Source of the DNA: Clostridium sp.
GTDB taxonomy: Bacteria > Bacillota > Clostridia > Clostridiales > Clostridiaceae
Direction of reading: 5' to 3'
Assembly: GCF_029267215.1 (NCBI RefSeq)
Contig: NZ_JARIDH010000068.1
Location: 1 to 64,000 of the forward strand
Length of the DNA stretch: 64,000 bases
In this document: piece by piece, positions 61,111-64,000 of the stretch
Layout of the letters: each line of letters begins with the position of its first letter
Numbering within the stretch: the stretch's first letter is position 1
Notes under the pieces: model-generated
What the model was told of the DNA's origin: nothing
What the model saw: only the letters and a program-made list of their open reading frames with translations
The model's database searches: none
Position numbers and translations under genes: made by a program

Positions 61111-62997
61111 TTAGTTGTTTTTTTGGTTGATAGGTTTCTTTAAGAATCCTATTATAATAGCTGATACAATTGAACCTATTGCTATTGATAATACATATAA
61201 GAAAGGATTTCCTTTTACTATTGGAATTACAAAGATTCCACCATGAGGAGCTGGTAATCCTATTTTGAATATCATTGACAATCCACCAGCTAAAGCTGAA
61301 CCAATAACACAAGCTGGGATAACTCTAAATGGGTCAGCGGCTGCGAATGGAATAGCACCTTCTGTTATGAATGTTGCGCCCATAATATAGTTAGTTAAGC
61401 CAGCATCTCTTTCATCTTTAGTAAATTTATTTTTAAAGAAAGTAGTAGCTAAAGCTGTTGCTAGAGGAGGAACCATACCACCAGCCATTATAGCTGCGTG
61501 AGGATAATAATTATCAGATGAAATCATTGCTATACCAAATGTGAAAGCAGCTTTGTTTATAGGACCACCCATATCTATAGCCATCATTCCACCTAAAACG
61601 ATACCCATTATTACTAAGTTTCCAGTACCCATATTTTTAAGCCATATTGTTATTGAGTTATTAAGTGATGTAACAGGTCCAACTATTACTAAATACATTA
61701 AAGCTCCTGTAATTAATATACCGAATAAAGGATAAAGTAAAACAGGTTTAATTCCTTCTAAAGACTGAGGTAATTTACTAAATAATTTTTTTAAGAATAA
61801 AACAACATATCCACCAAGAAATCCAGCGATTAAACCACCAAGGAATCCAGCATGGCTATTATAGGCAATTAAACCACCAACCATAGCAGGGGCAAAACCA
61901 GGTCTATCAGCTATACTTGAGCCTATAAAACCAGCAAGGACAGGTATCATAAGAAAGAAAGCGTTTTCGCCACCTATATCTTTTAAAAGCTTAGCTATTG
62001 GATTAAAGGTTGGATCACCAATTTCTGCAGAGTGAATGCCAAACATGAATGAGATAGCTATTAATATACCACCACCAACTACAAAAGGTAACATATTAGA
62101 AACACCATTCATTAAATGTTTATAAAATCCTCTTCTTTCTGTTTTACTAGATTCAGAATTAGTTTTATCTCCTAAATGATGATAAATTGGAGTAGAATCG
62201 TTTAATGCCTTATTAATAAGATCAGTTGGTCTTTTCATAGCTTGTACAACAGGTACAATAACTACTTTTTTTCCATTAAATCTAGCCATATCTACTTGCT
62301 TATCAGCTGCGACTATTATTCCATCAGCTTTTTTAATATCTTCATCAGTTATTTTGTTTTTAACACCAGTTGAGCCGTTTGTTTCTACTTTTATATTTAA
62401 GCCCATTTCCTTTGCTGTTTTATTAAGGGAGTCTGCTGCCATATAAGTATGAGCTATACCAGTAGGACAGGCTGTTACAGCAAGTATATATTTTTTATTT
62501 AAATCGTTTTCTGTTAAGTTAGAAGTTTCTTCTCCAACTTCTTTTTCTTCAAATTTATCTAAATGATTTAGTATATCTTTAGGTTTTTTTGAATTTAAAA
62601 GACCCAGTTTAAATTCTGGATTCATAAGAAGTACAGAAAGCTTAGATAAAGTTTCTAAATGCTCATTATTAGCACCTTCTGGGGCTGCTATCATGAAAAT
62701 TATATTAACAGGTTCTCCATCAATAGCATCATAATCTAAGCCGTTTTTACAGATTCCTAAAGCTAAAGATGCCTTTTTTACTGCAGAAGTTTTAGCATGA
62801 GGAATAGCTATTCCTTCTCCAATTCCTGTTGAAGAAAGGCTTTCTCTTTTTAAAATTTCTTTTTTATAAAGAGATTTATCAGTCAGTTTTCCAGAATTCC
62901 CCAAAACATCTACTAACTGGTCTATTGCCTCCTCTTTTTTTATAGCTGAAAGGTTAAGGTTAATTGTATCTATACTTAATAATTGAGAAATTTTCAT
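61111..62997 (-). CDS. fruA: Fructose-specific PTS EIIABC
   Basis: This 628-residue protein has EIIA-EIIB-EIIC order. EIIA (about 1-150) carries phospho-His67 in GIAIPHAKTS. EIIB (about 168-270) carries phospho-Cys177 in TACPTGIAHTYMA. EIIC (about 290-628) spans the membrane. It imports fructose as fructose 1-phosphate. Its start lies 3 bp after the fruK stop. The operon order fruR-fruK-fruA on the minus strand is the classical one. Confidence 0.95.
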   Translation of the reverse strand: MKISQLLSIDTINLNLSAIKKEEAIDQLVDVLGNSGKLTDKSLYKKEILKRESLSSTGIGEGIAIPHAKTSAVKKASLALGICKNGLDYDAIDGEPVNIIFMIAAPEGANNEHLETLSKLSVLLMNPEFKLGLLNSKKPKDILNHLDKFEEKEVGEETSNLTENDLNKKYILAVTACPTGIAHTYMAADSLNKTAKEMGLNIKVETNGSTGVKNKITDEDIKKADGIIVAADKQVDMARFNGKKVVIVPVVQAMKRPTDLINKALNDSTPIYHHLGDKTNSESSKTERRGFYKHLMNGVSNMLPFVVGGGILIAISFMFGIHSAEIGDPTFNPIAKLLKDIGGENAFFLMIPVLAGFIGSSIADRPGFAPAMVGGLIAYNSHAGFLGGLIAGFLGGYVVLFLKKLFSKLPQSLEGIKPVLLYPLFGILITGALMYLVIVGPVTSLNNSITIWLKNMGTGNLVIMGIVLGGMMAIDMGGPINKAAFTFGIAMISSDNYYPHAAIMAGGMVPPLATALATTFFKNKFTKDERDAGLTNYIMGATFITEGAIPFAAADPFRVIPACVIGSALAGGLSMIFKIGLPAPHGGIFVIPIVKGNPFLYVLSIAIGSIVSAIIIGFLKKPINQKNN

Positions 62998-63000
62998 AAT

Positions 63001-63921
63001 TTAATCCTCCTTGTATTTATTTATTTGAATAAGTGGTAAAAGTTCTTTTACAAAATCGTAATTAGCTAAATCAAGTGAAAATGCACTGGCACTTCCAGAG
63101 GCTATTCCATTTTTGAATGACATTAATATATCATTAGTTTTTATGTATTCTGCCAAAAATCCTCCGACTAACGAGTCACCTGCACCAACAGAGTTTTTAA
63201 CTTCTCCTTTCGGAGCATTTCCTTTAAAAATTCCATTTTTATTTATTAATAGAGCACCATCTCCTGCTAGTGAGATTATTACATTTTCTGATCCAAGTTC
63301 AACTAATTTTTTCCCATATGATATAAGAGCTTGTTCAGAGTTTAGTTTTACATTGAATATTTCTTCTATTTCATGATTGTTTGGTTTAATTAAAAATGGT
63401 TTGTTTTTTATAGCTTCTAAAAGAGCTTTTCCAGATGTATCAACCACAACTTTTACTTTGTTGTTACAAACTCTTTTTTGAATTTGTAGGTATAAATCTT
63501 TTGGTAGAGTTGCAGGAATGCTTCCAGCAAGCACTAATATATCGTTTTCTTTTAATTTATCTAATTTTTCAAATAGATTATCCAAATTTTCTTTAGATAT
63601 ATTTGGGCCAGCTCCGTTTATTTCTGTTTCTTCATTAGATTTAACTTTAACATTTATTCTTGAATCTCCAGAAATTTTTATAAAATCAGTTGTTATTCCA
63701 TAAGATTTAAGTTTGTTATCTATAAATTCACCAGTGAATCCTCCTAAAAATCCTAAAGCTATGTTTTCAGTAGATTGACTACTTAGTATTCTAGATACAT
63801 TAATACCTTTTCCTCCAGGAAATTTTATATCTTTAGAAGTTCTATTTACTATTCCAAGTTCAAGATTTGGTACTTCTATAACATAATCTATAGAAGGGTT
63901 TAGAGTTAGAGTATAAATCAT
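63001..63921 (-). CDS. fruK: 1-phosphofructokinase
   Basis: This 306-residue PfkB-family kinase converts fructose 1-phosphate to fructose 1,6-bisphosphate. The N-terminal PSIDYVIEVPNLELG, the GGKGINVSRIL segment and the C-terminal NSVGAGDSLVGGF with the catalytic Asp are family hallmarks. Its ATG overlaps the stop codon of the regulator gene upstream by one base. Confidence 0.95.
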   Translation of the reverse strand: MIYTLTLNPSIDYVIEVPNLELGIVNRTSKDIKFPGGKGINVSRILSSQSTENIALGFLGGFTGEFIDNKLKSYGITTDFIKISGDSRINVKVKSNEETEINGAGPNISKENLDNLFEKLDKLKENDILVLAGSIPATLPKDLYLQIQKRVCNNKVKVVVDTSGKALLEAIKNKPFLIKPNNHEIEEIFNVKLNSEQALISYGKKLVELGSENVIISLAGDGALLINKNGIFKGNAPKGEVKNSVGAGDSLVGGFLAEYIKTNDILMSFKNGIASGSASAFSLDLANYDFVKELLPLIQINKYKED

Positions 63922-64000
63922 TACATATCAACCACCTTTATTTCTGTTTTTTCTTCATATGTATTATCTTCTGGTTTTTTATTGGTTATAATAGTACATT
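63921..64000 (-). CDS. fruR: DeoR-family fructose operon regulator, C-terminal fragment (cut by window edge)
   Basis: The last 25 codons of a minus-strand gene are present, ending TEIKVVDM and directly overlapping the fruK start. The position and the ending match DeoR-type FruR repressors that precede fruK in Firmicutes. The body of the gene lies beyond the window, so the call rests mainly on context. Confidence 0.6.
   Translation of the reverse strand, partial: CTIITNKKPEDNTYEEKTEIKVVDM

Overview
The window looks like chromosome of a low-GC anaerobic Firmicute, most likely Clostridium perfringens or a very close relative. The evidence is the extreme A+T richness, strong AGGAGG-type ribosome sites, many TTG/GTG starts, dense perfect-hairpin terminators, and a characteristic gene set: galacto-N-biose phosphorylase, trehalose PTS, an arginine-agmatine-spermidine operon, iron-sulfur serine dehydratase and a YjbQ protein. 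The species call is an inference from gene content. I see no rRNA, tRNA, CRISPR array, prophage or intact insertion sequence.

Layout. Positions 1-5.6 kb are surface redox and adhesion genes: the C-terminus of a sortase-anchored repeat protein, a single-domain FMN-binding lipoprotein and a 1407-residue protein with five FMN-attachment motifs, behind a Fur-like box and a folded 5' leader. 5.8-15 kb holds a nucleoside deoxyribosyltransferase, a MarR regulator divergent from a heterodimeric ABC exporter, a lipoprotein, an uncharacterised structured intergenic RNA candidate and several very small genes. 15.4-18.8 kb is a MarR-controlled serine module (EIIC-like permease plus sdaAB/sdaAA). 19-21.4 kb is a two-gene secreted adhesin/TasA-like locus. 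22.5-26.2 kb has a peptide symporter and a siroheme nitrite/sulfite reductase. 26.6-30.6 kb is the operon speD-speA-speE-speB. 30.9-33.4 kb has small accessory genes. 33.6-38.2 kb is the trehalose system (EIIBC, phosphotrehalase, TreR) with three TreR-like operators.

38.5-45.3 kb carries a truncated Nudix gene, a PASTA penicillin-binding protein, a membrane-anchored amidase, a choline-binding-type repeat protein, YjbQ, a DUF3784-like remnant and a hydrogenase-regulator-like protein. 45.7-55.1 kb is a host-glycan module: GH112 phosphorylase, YesM/YesN two-component system and a three-part sugar ABC importer. 55.5-59.1 kb has a tandem rhodanese lipoprotein and a tightly coupled operon of a TVP38-type membrane protein, an Fe-S oxidoreductase and a CDP-alcohol phosphatidyltransferase. 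59.4-61 kb is a phosphate permease with its DUF47 partner. 61.1-64 kb is the fructose PTS operon, cut at the window edge inside its DeoR-type regulator.

Overall this is a nutrient-scavenging and cell-surface region of a gut or tissue clostridium: trehalose, fructose, mucin disaccharides, serine, peptides and phosphate go in, polyamines are made, and several exported redox or adhesive proteins face outward. The most unusual items are the multi-flavin surface protein with its leader RNA, the three-way-junction RNA candidate near 12.5 kb, the serine-linked EIIC protein, the three-gene membrane/redox/lipid operon, and a family of palindromic intergenic elements sharing ATAAAACTT-type inverted ends.
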